The notes: generated by a model from the letters alone, not told the origin. DNA of 64,000 nt from an uncultured Lachnospiraceae bacterium (GCA_910578335.1 CAJTPU010000005.1:109399-173398); one strand, 5' to 3'. Counted from the first letter of the stretch, positions 53,064 to 62,900 are shown. Made by a program: numbers and translations.

Positions 53064-54913
53064 CGTTTTAGCAATGGCGCAATAAAATGCGACGGCTGCC
53101 TTGGACATGCTTTTGTCCCTGTAAGGTACAGGATGTCCAAGGCTGTTTTTGCACGTGTCATTCCTACATAAAAGAGTCGCCGCTCTTCCTCTTCCATACT
53201 TTCCGCCCAATCACTGCCGGCTATGTCTTTGCCGGTCTTTTTTATCTGTTTTTTCTCGTTTGCATCCGGTATGCACACATAGGCAAACTCCAGTCCCTTG
53301 GCAGTATGCATGGTCATAAGCTGTACGCCTTCTGCACTTTCCGGCTTTGCTCTTCCTTCTTCCTGTTCTGCAAAAGCAAGCCACTCTTCTATGCGCCCAA
53401 AGGCTTTTGCTTCTTCCTGTATGGTATCCAAAAGCCCTTTCCACGCCTTGTATGTATCTGCCTGTATCCCCGCTCTTCCCCGCAGCCAGTTTTCGTAGCC
53501 TATCACTTTGCGGACATAGCCAATGGCAAGGCTTGGAGGGAAAGCCGCTATTGTCTGCAACTGTTTCTGTAAAAGCTTTACGGCTGTTGCTGCTTCCGCT
53601 TTTCTGCAGGCTTCGCACTCTTCTGCCACTGTCGATAGCGTTATCGTTTCTTCCCAAAGCATTTCTCTCTCAATACCGCGGTGCGGGCGGTTCATAATCT
53701 GTAAAAACAGAGCGCGTCCCTTTTCTAAAGCCGCCAGTTTCAGGTATGCGTTGATATCCTTTACCGCAAAATGCATATACTTATTTTCCGTCTGCCCCCT
53801 GACGTTGTACGGGACGCCGCTTTTTTCCAGAAAAGGAAGCAGCAGGTTTATTTCTCTGTTTGTCCGAAAAAGCACACACATCTCATGATACGGAATTACC
53901 CGGGAAAAGCCGCGCAGGCGGGCGCACAGACAGGCATACTCCTCCTCCCTGTCCGCAAAGCCCCTGATATACACCGGCTCTGCCAACGGTATTTTCTGCG
54001 GTGCGCCCGCCGCATACATTTTTTTAACAAAACGCTTTTTGTTCTGTGCGATAACACTCTCCGCCGCCTTGATTATCTCTTCCCTGCTTCTGTAATTTGC
54101 CTCCAGAAATATGCTTTCTGCCTTTTTATAGTCGTTTGCAAACTGCCGCATAATATCGGGACTCGCGCCCCGAAATCCATATATGGACTGGTCGTCGTCC
54201 CCTACTACGAAAAGGTTTTCCCGCGGTGCGGCAAGCAGCTTTAAGATTTCATACTGGACTTTATTACAGTCTTGAAATTCATCCACCAGAATATACGAGA
54301 ATCGGGTTCGCCAGCTTTCCAGAACCTGCGGCTTTTTTTGAAACAAATCCAGACAGCGAATCTGCATATCGTCAAAATCCAGCCTTCCCTTTGCCGTGCA
54401 ATATCCGGCATATGCCTCATAAAATGCTGCAAACGTCTCAAAAGAAACATTGGCTGGCAAAGGAAGCGCCTCCATTCCCGCGCCGTTTTTATAGCGCGCA
54501 AGGCACAACAAAAGCTGCTCCCTATTATCCGCTTCCGGCTTCGTGTGAAACTGCCGTACCCATATTTGATTTATGATTTGGATTTTTTCTTTTTCTGTGA
54601 TAAGGCAGTCGCTGCCCAGACGGTAATGCTCTCTCAGAATGTGATAAGAAACTGCATGAAAGGTGCCGAAGGAAACCGGAGGGGACGCGCCCTGCCATTC
54701 CCTGATAAAACGCTGCTGCATAGACCGGGCGGCTGCTTTTGTATAGGTTAGCACCAAGATATCGGCGGGCGGTATTTTTTCCCGTTCTATCAGCCTCTTT
54801 ACCCGCCCCGTAATCACGGTCGTCTTGCCGCTGCCCGGTCCGGCAAGCACCATTGCCGGACCGCGCGTGTGGCTAAGCGCTCTTTGCTGCGCTTCGTTTA
54901 ACATTTCTTTCAA
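53024..54913 (-). CDS. UvrD/Rep-family (superfamily 1A) DNA helicase
   Basis: The 629-aa helicase starts at TTG (54913) six bases after AAAGGGG. Motifs are complete: Q motif LNEAQQRAL, Walker A GPGSGKTTV (about 26-34), motif II LVDEFQDCN (about 212-220), motif III GDDDQSIYGFRGASPD, motif V MTMHTAKGLEFAYVCIP and motif VI RRLFYVGMTRAK. It is about 100 residues shorter than PcrA and lacks its C-terminal extension; the tail is a Ser-rich string. It unwinds DNA 3'-5' in repair or replication restart. It is coupled to gltX and overlaps the DUF1292 gene tail-to-tail. Confidence 0.93.
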   Translation of the reverse strand: MKEMLNEAQQRALSHTRGPAMVLAGPGSGKTTVITGRVKRLIEREKIPPADILVLTYTKAAARSMQQRFIREWQGASPPVSFGTFHAVSYHILREHYRLGSDCLITEKEKIQIINQIWVRQFHTKPEADNREQLLLCLARYKNGAGMEALPLPANVSFETFAAFYEAYAGYCTAKGRLDFDDMQIRCLDLFQKKPQVLESWRTRFSYILVDEFQDCNKVQYEILKLLAAPRENLFVVGDDDQSIYGFRGASPDIMRQFANDYKKAESIFLEANYRSREEIIKAAESVIAQNKKRFVKKMYAAGAPQKIPLAEPVYIRGFADREEEYACLCARLRGFSRVIPYHEMCVLFRTNREINLLLPFLEKSGVPYNVRGQTENKYMHFAVKDINAYLKLAALEKGRALFLQIMNRPHRGIEREMLWEETITLSTVAEECEACRKAEAATAVKLLQKQLQTIAAFPPSLAIGYVRKVIGYENWLRGRAGIQADTYKAWKGLLDTIQEEAKAFGRIEEWLAFAEQEEGRAKPESAEGVQLMTMHTAKGLEFAYVCIPDANEKKQIKKTGKDIAGSDWAESMEEEERRLFYVGMTRAKTALDILYLTGTKACPRQPSHFIAPLLKRYSDSSSTSSSNS

Positions 54914-54914
54914 T

Positions 54915-56372
54915 CTATTCCCCTTTTAACTTCTCTATCCCCTTTTTGATACGCCGGACAGATTCGTCCTTTCCCAGAATTTCCATGATTTCGGTAGCGC
55001 CTGCGGGCGTCATCTGCTTCCCCGATACCGCCGTCCGTACAGGCCACATTATATAACCGTTTTTACAGCCCTTTTGCCCGATATAGGAAAGCAGTGCCTG
55101 ATAAAGCGCATCGTTAGAGTAATCCTCCTGCGCCTCCAGTATGGGCAGCACCTCCGTAAGCACCGTAAGGGAAGAAGCAGCATCCGTCTTCATCTTTTTG
55201 TGGGTGTATAGCTCTGCATCGTACTCCGGAAGTGTACGGAAGAAATCCACCTGCCCCGCAATATCAGGAAACACCTCTATTCTGGTCTTTACCATGGCGG
55301 CAATCTTTTTCAAGTCGAAACCTTCTCCCAGCGCTTCTGCAAGATATGGCTCTGCCATCTCATAAAAGGCATCAAAATCCATTGCCTTTAAGTACTCCCC
55401 GTTCATCCATTTTAATTTTACAATATCAAACACGGCAGGAGACTTGCTGATTCTGTGGTAATCAAATTCCTTTATCAGCTCGTCAAGCGTAAAGATTTCC
55501 CTGTTATCCTCGGGACTCCATCCCAAAAGAGCGATATAGTTTACCACTGCTTCCGTCAAAAAGCCCTGCTCCAGCAAATCCTCAAAGGAAGAATGTCCGC
55601 TTCTCTTAGACAGCTTCTTGTGGTTTTCATCCGTAATCAGCGGCAGATGCACATAGACCGGCACCTCCCAGCCAAATGCCTCGTAAAGTCTTGTATACTT
55701 GGGGGAGGAAGAGAGATACTCGTTGCCTCTCACCACATGGGTAATGTGCATGGTATGGTCATCCACTACATTGGCAAAATTGTAGGTGGGATAGCCGTCC
55801 GATTTTATCAGTATCATATCGTCAAGCTCACTGTTGTTTACCGTGATATCCCCGTAAAGCTCATCATGGAAAGTGGTAGTGCCCTCCGTCGGATTGTTCT
55901 GCCTGATGACAAAGGGCGCTCCTGACGCCAGCTTCTCCTCCACTTCTTCTTTGGAGAGGGACAGGCAGTGCTTATCATAAATCATAATTTCCTTGCCCTC
56001 TACTATCTCCGTCTTCAGGGAAGCAAGTCTCTCCTTATCACAGAAGCAGTAATACGCCTCGCCTTTGTCAATCAGCTCCTTCGCGTATTTCATGTAGATG
56101 CCCGTCTTCATCCGCTCGCTTTGAACATAGGGTCCAAAACCGCCGTCCTTATCCGGTCCCTCATCATGCTTTAAACCTGTTTTTGCAAGGGTTCGGTAGA
56201 TAATCTCCGTCGCACCTTCCACAAAGCGCTCCTGGTCCGTATCCTCGATGCGGAGCATAAAATCGCCCCCCGCATGTTTGGCAATCAAAAATTCATACAA
56301 TGCGGAGCGCAGGTTGCCCACATGCATCTTTCCTGTAGGGCTGGGCGCATATCTTGTCCTGATTTTTGTCAT
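54915..56372 (-). CDS. gltX: Glutamyl-tRNA synthetase
   Basis: It charges tRNA-Glu (and possibly tRNA-Gln) with glutamate. From the ATG at 56372 (GAGG upstream) it is 485 aa. The HIGH motif appears in [18 protein letters not shown] (about 8-25) as HVGN. The KMSKS motif is in [12 protein letters not shown] (about 240-251). Full length for class I discriminating or non-discriminating enzymes, which cannot be told apart here. The helicase gene starts one base after its stop. Confidence 0.96.
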   Translation of the reverse strand: MTKIRTRYAPSPTGKMHVGNLRSALYEFLIAKHAGGDFMLRIEDTDQERFVEGATEIIYRTLAKTGLKHDEGPDKDGGFGPYVQSERMKTGIYMKYAKELIDKGEAYYCFCDKERLASLKTEIVEGKEIMIYDKHCLSLSKEEVEEKLASGAPFVIRQNNPTEGTTTFHDELYGDITVNNSELDDMILIKSDGYPTYNFANVVDDHTMHITHVVRGNEYLSSSPKYTRLYEAFGWEVPVYVHLPLITDENHKKLSKRSGHSSFEDLLEQGFLTEAVVNYIALLGWSPEDNREIFTLDELIKEFDYHRISKSPAVFDIVKLKWMNGEYLKAMDFDAFYEMAEPYLAEALGEGFDLKKIAAMVKTRIEVFPDIAGQVDFFRTLPEYDAELYTHKKMKTDAASSLTVLTEVLPILEAQEDYSNDALYQALLSYIGQKGCKNGYIMWPVRTAVSGKQMTPAGATEIMEILGKDESVRRIKKGIEKLKGE

Positions 56373-56522
56373 AGCAATCCTCGTTTCTGCACATATACTG
56401 CACAATTTTATAGGTTTTTCACAAACGCACGAAAGCCGGGCTCTTGTGCCGTCCTCACTGTTTTATTATAATGGCTTTTTTCGGATATGCAAGTATTTCG
56501 CAATAAACCTCTCTTCTTACCT

Positions 56523-58013
56523 TTACTGTTCCGGCACTTTCCTTGCCGCCTCCGACTTAAACTTCTCCACCTCTTTTGCCGCCTGCGGCAGGGCAATATT
56601 GGTGCCTGCCCCCGCAATACAGCCGCCCGGACACGCCATGCCCTCTATCAGGCAGCCGTTCTTCCTGCCCGCTTTGGCAAGTAAAAGCATCTTTTTACAC
56701 TCTGCCAGGCTCTCCGCGTGCTCAATGTGCACCGCCGTGCCCGGGTAATAGGTCTTGATACATTCCTCGATTGCGCTCGCCACGCCGCCCGCAACGCCGT
56801 ATCCGCGTCCCGCCGCCGTGGCGTCCCGCATCTCGTCCATCGCCTTGATTTCCTCCAAAAGAATTCCCCTTGCCTCAAACATGCCTGTCAATTCCTCAAA
56901 GGTAATCACAAAGTCCACATCGGAGCGCACCGTCCTGCGGGAGGCCTCCAGCTTTTTGGAGGCGCAGGGACCGATAAAGACCACGCTCGCCTCCGGATGC
57001 TCCTGCTTAATCAGCCGCGCCGTCGCCACCATGGGCGTCAGCTCATTGCTGATTTTATCAATATTTTCGGGAAAGAGATTTTTTGCCATCATTGCCCACG
57101 AGGGACAGCAGGAGGTCAGGGCAAATGCCTGCTTTCCGCTTGCCACCTCCTTCACATAATGCTCTGCCTCTGCGGCGCATCCCAAATCCGCGCCAAGCGC
57201 CGTTTCATAGACATCGGCAAAGCCCAGCTCTTTGAGCGCCGTCTTTAACATATCCGGCGTCACCTTCGGTCCGAACTGCCCTGCAAAGGCAGGCGCCACC
57301 TGCGCAATAATCATTCTGCCCGACTGCAGGGCGCGTATCAACTGAAAAATCTGGGACTTGTCCGCAATTGCACCAAACGGACAGCTCACCATGCACTGCC
57401 CGCAGGACACGCAGGCTTCATTGTCGATTGCCGCCCTGCCCCGCTTGTCGCTTTTGATGGCGCCCACGCCGCATGCCTTGACACAGGGGCGTTCCTTATG
57501 GGAGATGGCGTCATAGGGACAGATTGCCTTGCATTTGCCGCATTTGATACATTTCTCCTGGTCGATAAAGGACTTGCCGTTCTGCATCGTCATGGCTCCC
57601 ACAGGACAGACCTCCCTGCAGGGATGCGCCACACAGCCCATACAGGTGTTGGTGACTTCATAATGATTTTCCGGGCAGGCGTTGCACGCCGACGGAATCA
57701 CCTGCATCAGGGGCGGCTCGTAATACTTTTCATCAATATTGCTTTCTTCTATGCCCTCCGTCAAATGCCCGGGACGCTCCCTGTTTTCGGGACGCAAGGA
57801 CATACCCATGGCAAGCCTGAGCCTTTCACGCACAATCGCCCTGTCCCGGTAAACGCTGTCATAAACCGACTCGTCATAGTCCACTATTTTGTAAGGAAGC
57901 GCCTCCATATCATCCTTTAAATTGGTAGAGGTATACGCCAAATTTGCCACCTCTTTAAACACCCTTCTTCTGCGCTGCCTGACGGGTGTGTCAATTCCTC
58001 TCATGCTGCTCAT
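56523..58013 (-). CDS. Monomeric [FeFe]-hydrogenase (group B-like)
   Basis: From the ATG at 58013 (AAAGGGG upstream) it is 496 aa. The N-terminal half is rich in 4Fe-4S ligands: CNACP and CMGCVAHPCREVCP (about 110-136), CIKCGKCKAICP (about 155-165) and CVSCGQCMVSCP (about 201-211). The H-cluster motifs are intact: TSCCPSW (300-306), FIGPCASKKLE (C350) and GMACPGGCIAGAG (C461, C465). It should make or consume H2 in the cytoplasm. The short N-terminus and motif set fit the group B / 'monomeric' type, whose physiological role is poorly known. HydEFG maturases are not in the window. Confidence 0.92.
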   Translation of the reverse strand: MSSMRGIDTPVRQRRRRVFKEVANLAYTSTNLKDDMEALPYKIVDYDESVYDSVYRDRAIVRERLRLAMGMSLRPENRERPGHLTEGIEESNIDEKYYEPPLMQVIPSACNACPENHYEVTNTCMGCVAHPCREVCPVGAMTMQNGKSFIDQEKCIKCGKCKAICPYDAISHKERPCVKACGVGAIKSDKRGRAAIDNEACVSCGQCMVSCPFGAIADKSQIFQLIRALQSGRMIIAQVAPAFAGQFGPKVTPDMLKTALKELGFADVYETALGADLGCAAEAEHYVKEVASGKQAFALTSCCPSWAMMAKNLFPENIDKISNELTPMVATARLIKQEHPEASVVFIGPCASKKLEASRRTVRSDVDFVITFEELTGMFEARGILLEEIKAMDEMRDATAAGRGYGVAGGVASAIEECIKTYYPGTAVHIEHAESLAECKKMLLLAKAGRKNGCLIEGMACPGGCIAGAGTNIALPQAAKEVEKFKSEAARKVPEQ

Positions 58014-58061
58014 ACAGCTTCCCCTTTCCTGTACCGCCGCCATGCCGGTACATAAATACTT

Positions 58062-60068
58062 TTACGAAAGAAACAGGCTGCCTATCTGAAATACTGCCAC
58101 TGCCGCCAGCCACGCAAGCAGAACCTGAAATGCCATCAGCCTTCCGGTAAATTTCCAAGAGCCGCTCTCCTTCCTGATAGTCGCCACCGCAGCGACGCAG
58201 GGAACATAAAGAAGGCAGAACAGCATCAGGCAGTAAGCATTCAGCGGTCCGAACGCAGGATTCTGCGCCTGCACATTCGCCACAATAGAAGCCATGCCTG
58301 CGGCTGAATTGGTGTTGCTTACCCCAAAGAGGACGGAAAAGCTGCTTACCACCACCTCCTTGGCGGAAATGCCCGAAATAAGCGCCACCGCTATCTGCCA
58401 CATGCCCAGTCCCGCAGGCGCCAGCAAGGGCACTAACAGCCTGCCTATCATGGCGCCAAAGCTGTCCGCCGGATTGTCCACCATGCCGCTTACACCAAAA
58501 TTTAAGACAAACCAGATAACGATAGATGCAATAAATATGGTCGTACCTGCCTTTGTCAGATAGTCCTTTAATTTATTCCACACATAAATGCCTACGGTTC
58601 TGGCATTGGGTCTTTTGTACTCCGGAAGTTCTATCAGCAGAGAGTTATTGGTATGCTCCTTCCTGATGCGGCTCATCACAAGCGCCGTGACGATTGCCAC
58701 CGCCATGCCGATAATATAAAAGGAAAACGCTGCAAGCCCCGCGCATTTCGGAAAAAACATCTCGGAAAAAATCACGTAAATCGGCAGCCTTGCCGAACAG
58801 GACATAAAGGGCGTAATCACCATGGTTTTTTTTCTGTCCTGTTCCGTTTCCAGCGCCCGTGTCGCCATAATAGCAGGCACCGTACAGCCAAAGCCCAGTA
58901 TCATGGGCAGGAACGCCTTGCCGGACAGCCCTACCTTTCCCATAATGGAGTCCATGACATACGCCACGCGGGACATATAGCCGCTGTCCTCCAAAATAGC
59001 AAGCGCCAAAAACAAAATAAAGATATTGGGCAGAAAAGTCAGAATACCGCCCACACCTGTTATAATGCCATCCACAATCAAAGAGACCAGCCAGTCCGCG
59101 GCGCCAATGCCCGCAAGAAGCTCCCCCGCCCAGCCTGAAAACAACTCCAGCGCCGACTCAAAAACACCTTTCAATGCGTCTCCTATGGTAAAGGTCAGAA
59201 AAAATACCAGTCCCATAATGCACAAAAACACCGGCAGTCCCAGCCATTCATGGGTGAGCAGCCTGTCCGCCTTATCCGTTGTGGCAGCTTTTCTGCTCTT
59301 GTGGAATAATACCTCTTTTACTATGGATTCTATATAGGCGTACTTACAGCCGATAATTTCCTTTTCATAGCTTTTGTCCACCACATTGCTGACTTGTATC
59401 GGATGCTCATTCTTCACTTCCTCGTCATCTTCCAGCAGCTTGATGGCATGCCAGCGCACGGAAGAATGCGTCGGATAATGCGCCTGCATCATAACCTCCA
59501 GCTTGGCAATTTTATTTTCGATTTCCTCAGGATACTGCAAAATATACTCTGCATTTTTCTTCTCTTCATAATGATGCACAACGGCATGGAGCAGGATGTC
59601 AAGCCCCGTCCGCTTTGCCGCGGACACCGGCACCACCGGAATATCTCCCAGCATTTCCGGCAGACGGTGCAAATCAATTTCCATGCCCCGCTCCTTTACA
59701 ATATCCATCATGTTTAACGCTAACACCACCGGCTTGCCAAGCTCTAGAAGCTGCAGCGTCAGGTACAGATTGCGCTCTAAGGACGAGGCATCCACAATGT
59801 TGATGATAACGTCGATATCGTCATCCATCACACACTGCCTCGTCACCTTTTCCTCTATGGTATAACAAGTCAGAGAATAGATGCCGGGCGTATCCAGCAG
59901 CGCAATTTCATAGCCCTCATAGCTGGTCTGCCCCTCTATCTTTTCCACTGTAACCCCCGGCCAGTTTGCCACCTTCAGCCTCGAACCGGTCAGGGCATTG
60001 AAAAGCGTCGTCTTGCCGCAGTTGGGATTTCCCACGCAGGCGACACGAATCTGTCTCTTATCCTTCAT
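58062..60068 (-). CDS. feoB: Ferrous iron transporter FeoB
   Basis: From the ATG at 60068 (GGGAGG upstream), inside the end of feoA, it is 668 aa. The N-terminal G domain has GNPNCGKTT (about 13-21), the G2/G3 region NWPGVTVEK and DTPGIYSL, and LNMMD as the G4-like element. The rest is a Gate-type polytopic membrane domain. It imports Fe2+ under anaerobic conditions, driven or gated by GTP. It follows feoA in one transcript and precedes the iron-rich hydrogenase by 48 bases. Confidence 0.96.
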   Translation of the reverse strand: MKDKRQIRVACVGNPNCGKTTLFNALTGSRLKVANWPGVTVEKIEGQTSYEGYEIALLDTPGIYSLTCYTIEEKVTRQCVMDDDIDVIINIVDASSLERNLYLTLQLLELGKPVVLALNMMDIVKERGMEIDLHRLPEMLGDIPVVPVSAAKRTGLDILLHAVVHHYEEKKNAEYILQYPEEIENKIAKLEVMMQAHYPTHSSVRWHAIKLLEDDEEVKNEHPIQVSNVVDKSYEKEIIGCKYAYIESIVKEVLFHKSRKAATTDKADRLLTHEWLGLPVFLCIMGLVFFLTFTIGDALKGVFESALELFSGWAGELLAGIGAADWLVSLIVDGIITGVGGILTFLPNIFILFLALAILEDSGYMSRVAYVMDSIMGKVGLSGKAFLPMILGFGCTVPAIMATRALETEQDRKKTMVITPFMSCSARLPIYVIFSEMFFPKCAGLAAFSFYIIGMAVAIVTALVMSRIRKEHTNNSLLIELPEYKRPNARTVGIYVWNKLKDYLTKAGTTIFIASIVIWFVLNFGVSGMVDNPADSFGAMIGRLLVPLLAPAGLGMWQIAVALISGISAKEVVVSSFSVLFGVSNTNSAAGMASIVANVQAQNPAFGPLNAYCLMLFCLLYVPCVAAVATIRKESGSWKFTGRLMAFQVLLAWLAAVAVFQIGSLFLS

Positions 60069-60291
60069 GGCGCTCCTCCCGAATCTCAATATTGGAGGAA
60101 AGATGCTTTCCAAGTGCAAGCCTTGTGCCTCTGACCTGTATAATCAGCGCCCCTCTTTTCTTTTTGTTTAAAACTTTCACTCTTGTGCCGTCATTGAGCC
60201 CCAGCGCCTGCAGACGCCTTGTCACGGCTTCCTCCACAAACAGTCCTTCAATGGTATATTCCTGATTCTTCTGTGCTTCATACAATGTCAT
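60058..60291 (-). CDS. feoA: Ferrous iron transport protein FeoA
   Basis: This 77-aa SH3-like protein begins MTLYEAQKNQEYTIEGLF and has LQALGLNDGTRVKVLNKKKRGALIIQVRGTRLALGK, the usual FeoA core (split over about 27-63). It interacts with FeoB. The stop overlaps the feoB start. GGGAG lies 13 bases before the ATG. Confidence 0.93.
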   Translation of the reverse strand: MTLYEAQKNQEYTIEGLFVEEAVTRRLQALGLNDGTRVKVLNKKKRGALIIQVRGTRLALGKHLSSNIEIREERHEG

Positions 60292-60480
60292 GTATTATCA
60301 CCGCTCCCCTTTTTATCGGTCTTTTGGGCTTTCCTCTCCGCTTTAAAATTATATGCCGACGCCTGCGGCTTGTCAACTTGATTGCTTATGGAAATTGTAT
60401 ACTTTTCCTTTTAGGAACGCACCCTTTCCCCAAACATATAATACTATAAAAAGCAAGCTGAAAATATGAAAGGTTTTTAT

Positions 60481-60651
60481 ATGCAGGATTACAATTTTGA
60501 CGAACGTTTTGAGCGTTATCCGATTGCCATGGCTTATGTTCCCTGGCAGCATCTTTCCCAGATTTATGAGAATCTGGAAGAAGCTTTCCACATTGGAACC
60601 ATATTCCCCGAGTTGGATAAACCCTTTACAGGAAGGAGGGTGGTATCATGA
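60481..60651 (+). CDS. cotJA: Spore coat protein CotJA
   Basis: The 56-aa product (start at 60481, with AAAGG seven bases upstream) matches CotJA: YPIAMAYVPWQHLSQIYENL and EAFHIGTIFPELDKPF. It is made in the mother cell and goes into the inner coat. A CATATAAT at 60435-60442 could be the -10 of a sigma-E promoter, but I do not see a good -35 box. cotJB overlaps its end by 4 bases. Confidence 0.9.
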   Translation: MQDYNFDERFERYPIAMAYVPWQHLSQIYENLEEAFHIGTIFPELDKPFTGRRVVS

Positions 60652-60929
60652 ACAACTTTTCTTCGGAACAAAGCCGTATGTTAAAGGATATCAGCATCAT
60701 TGACTTTACCCTCGTGGAATTAAACGAATATCTGGATACACACCCTTATGACAAGCAGGCAATGGAATACTTTAACCACTATGCCCGCATCAAAAACCAG
60801 ATGGCAAAGGATTTCTCGGCACGTTACTTCCCGCTGACCGCCGACATGTCCACCGACACAAGGGAATGGAACTGGGTATTGTCCCCAATGCCCTGGGAAA
60901 GCAGTTTTGGGGAAGGAGGATGTAAATAA
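60648..60929 (+). CDS. cotJB: Spore coat protein CotJB
   Basis: This 93-aa protein has the CotJB pattern: MLKDISIIDFTLVELNEYLDTHP, NHYARIKNQMAKDFSARYFPL and EWNWVLSPMPWE. It overlaps cotJA by 4 bases, and its stop overlaps the cotJC start by one base. Confidence 0.93.
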   Translation: MNNFSSEQSRMLKDISIIDFTLVELNEYLDTHPYDKQAMEYFNHYARIKNQMAKDFSARYFPLTADMSTDTREWNWVLSPMPWESSFGEGGCK

Positions 60930-61077
60930 TGTGGAATTATGAAAAAAGATTACAGTTTCCCGTAAACATCAAGGAGCCCAACGCCAAGCTGGCGCAGGTT
61001 ATCATATCCCAGTACGGCGGACCGGATGGCGAAATGGGCGCCAGTATGCGCTATCTCTCCCAGCGCTACGCGACTCC

Positions 61078-62784
61078 CTACAGGGAAGTCTCCGGACTGC
61101 TCACGGATATCGGTAGTGAAGCCTCAGAAATGGAGTTTTCTGAGGCTTCAGCTTTTTTTAGCGTTTCTAAAGCCCCCGTAACGCCCTTTGCTACCGTAAA
61201 GCTCCATTTATGCGGCAGCATTTTCAAATAAACATCTATATGGTTTTTATCGTTGATTACCATTTTGTCGAGTATCTGTGTGTAGTATTCGTCCTCGTAC
61301 TGGATACCGTTAATCAGCTCGAGGGTGGCGTTCTTTATATCCTCCATCAATTCCCGCTGTTTGAGTATCATTGTCTGCTGTTGCCGGGTTCCCTCCATTG
61401 TAGACTTTAGCTTTTCAATATCCTCGTCATACCTGGCTCTTAGAGCAGTAAACTCGGTTTTGTCTATGTCGCCGCTTGTGTAAAGGTCTATAAGACCTGT
61501 TCGCTTTTTCTTGGCTTCCTCAATTTTCTCCGATAAGGCACTTGTGCTTGTTCCTGTTAAATCTATTCGCATAACAGCGTCAATCGTCTTGGTAAGATTA
61601 TCGACAACTTTCTGGCGGTTGATTTTCAGCTCCCTGCAAACAAGGTACAATAAATAAATTGCATCCTCATTGCGGATACTCTCGCCAGAGCAACCCACTT
61701 GATTACCCGCCTTGTCGATGTGCGGTCTGCCGTGGTTTGCCGCTTCATAGCAACGCCACGCCTTGTATTTGCTTCCGTCTTCGCGGGTCTTATATCGGGC
61801 AACATAGCTTGCTCCGCATCTGCCGCATTTGATTTTCCCAGAGAACGGATAGCGGTTGCTGTGTTTTGCCTTGCCCTCCTGTGAAAGCGATTTTTCATCC
61901 AAAATGCGGTTTGCCTTATCGAAAAGCTCACGGGAGATAATCGGCTCGTGGTGGTCTTTGATAATGACAAATTCCTCCTGCCCTCGGTTGTATTTCTTTT
62001 CATGGGATAGGAAGTCTGGCGTATAGGTTTTCTTCTGTACTAAATCGCCGCAGTATTTTTCGTTACGGATAACACGGAGAATAACCGTATTCTGCCATTC
62101 CTTGACACGCATAGGCTCGATGCCTTCCTCCCGAAGCTCACGGGCGATAACATGAGTACCTTTTCCCTCGTCCACAAACTTGTGGAAGATAAGGCGGACG
62201 ATTTTCGCCCCCTCTTCATTGATAGTCATTTTCCTGTCCTTTACATCGTAGCCGAGCATACTGCGTCCGAATACAACGCCTTGCTCCATCTGGCGTTTCT
62301 GCCCCCATTTCACACGCTCGGAAGTCTTACGGCTTTCCTCCTGTGCGATAGAGGACATAATGGCAAGGCGAAGCTCCGCATCGCTTTCTAAGGTGTTGAT
62401 GTTGTCGTTTAGAAAGATAACGCCGACACCGTGCTTTTTGAGGTCACGGGTATAGAATATACTATCAAGGGTATTTCTCGCAAAACGGGAAATCTCCTTT
62501 GTAATAATCAAATCAAAATCGCCGTTTTTTGCACATTCAATCATGCGGTTAAATTCTTTTCGCTTTTTCGTATTCGTTCCAGAGATGCCCTCATCAGCAA
62601 ATATGGCATAAAGCTCCCAATCGGGATTACGCTCAATATACTGGCGGAAATACCGCTGTTGGCTTTCAAAAGAATTGGCTTGGTCTTCATTGTCCGTGGA
62701 AACACGGCAATAGGCAGCAACTTTCTTTTTCGTTTCCTGCATTTTTCTCTCTTGGTTTAAAAGTTCATATCGTAATGTTGGCAT
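61078..62784 (-). CDS. Large serine recombinase
   Basis: The 568-aa protein (AAAGGAGAGG before the ATG) has an N-terminal resolvase domain with the catalytic Ser in AAYCRVSTDNEDQANSFESQQ (split over about 22-42) and the ARNTLDSIFY/ESRKTSERVKWGQ segments. A Recombinase domain follows, then a zinc ribbon (CGRCGASYVARYKT..WRCYEAAN..GCSG, about 320-370) and a coiled coil (about 410-470). It catalyses integration and excision of the element. Its 3' end crosses the junction into cotJC: the last residues (about PISVSSPETSL) and the stop are read from host DNA. The protein would therefore end differently in the excised circle. Confidence 0.93.
   Translation of the reverse strand: MPTLRYELLNQERKMQETKKKVAAYCRVSTDNEDQANSFESQQRYFRQYIERNPDWELYAIFADEGISGTNTKKRKEFNRMIECAKNGDFDLIITKEISRFARNTLDSIFYTRDLKKHGVGVIFLNDNINTLESDAELRLAIMSSIAQEESRKTSERVKWGQKRQMEQGVVFGRSMLGYDVKDRKMTINEEGAKIVRLIFHKFVDEGKGTHVIARELREEGIEPMRVKEWQNTVILRVIRNEKYCGDLVQKKTYTPDFLSHEKKYNRGQEEFVIIKDHHEPIISRELFDKANRILDEKSLSQEGKAKHSNRYPFSGKIKCGRCGASYVARYKTREDGSKYKAWRCYEAANHGRPHIDKAGNQVGCSGESIRNEDAIYLLYLVCRELKINRQKVVDNLTKTIDAVMRIDLTGTSTSALSEKIEEAKKKRTGLIDLYTSGDIDKTEFTALRARYDEDIEKLKSTMEGTRQQQTMILKQRELMEDIKNATLELINGIQYEDEYYTQILDKMVINDKNHIDVYLKMLPHKWSFTVAKGVTGALETLKKAEASENSISEASLPISVSSPETSL
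61106..61121. other. Probable attachment junction (attL-like) in cotJC
   Basis: CotJC homology stops after the codons for DIG (61106-61114), and the element-borne inverted repeat starts at 61117. The crossover therefore lies within a few bases of 61112-61120. The other junction is outside the window, so the core dinucleotide cannot be fixed. Confidence 0.65.
61117..61158 (+). terminator. Terminator-like hairpin at the element edge
   Basis: TGAAGCCTCAGAAA and TTTCTGAGGCTTCA form a 14-base-pair stem followed by GCTTTTTTTA on the plus strand. It would stop cotJ transcripts right after they enter the element. The same DNA encodes residues of the recombinase tail on the minus strand. Confidence 0.8.
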
Positions 62785-62900
62785 AAAACCTCTCCTTTCC
62801 CGACAATGACTTGCCGTAGTTTAAGTATAGTGAGTGATTGCTTGTATGTCGAATGTGCAAATGAAGTCAAGAGGTTATGAGCACATTTCTATATGTAAAG

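Larger units (their letters stand above)
60929..61231 (+). pseudogene. cotJC: Interrupted cotJC: first 62 codons fused to mobile-element DNA
   Basis: CotJC is a manganese-catalase-like coat protein of about 190 aa. Here residues 1-62 match well (MWNYEKRLQFPVNIKEPNAK, QYGGPDGEMGASMRYLSQRY, GLLTDIG). The family then continues TEE(L/F)AHLEM, while this frame turns into SEASEMEFSEASAFF and ends after about 38 unrelated residues. The break falls just after codon 62 (61114), and the DNA beyond it encodes a recombinase on the other strand. The second half of cotJC is not in the window. Losing the ligand-bearing second half should inactivate the product unless the element is excised. Confidence 0.9.
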
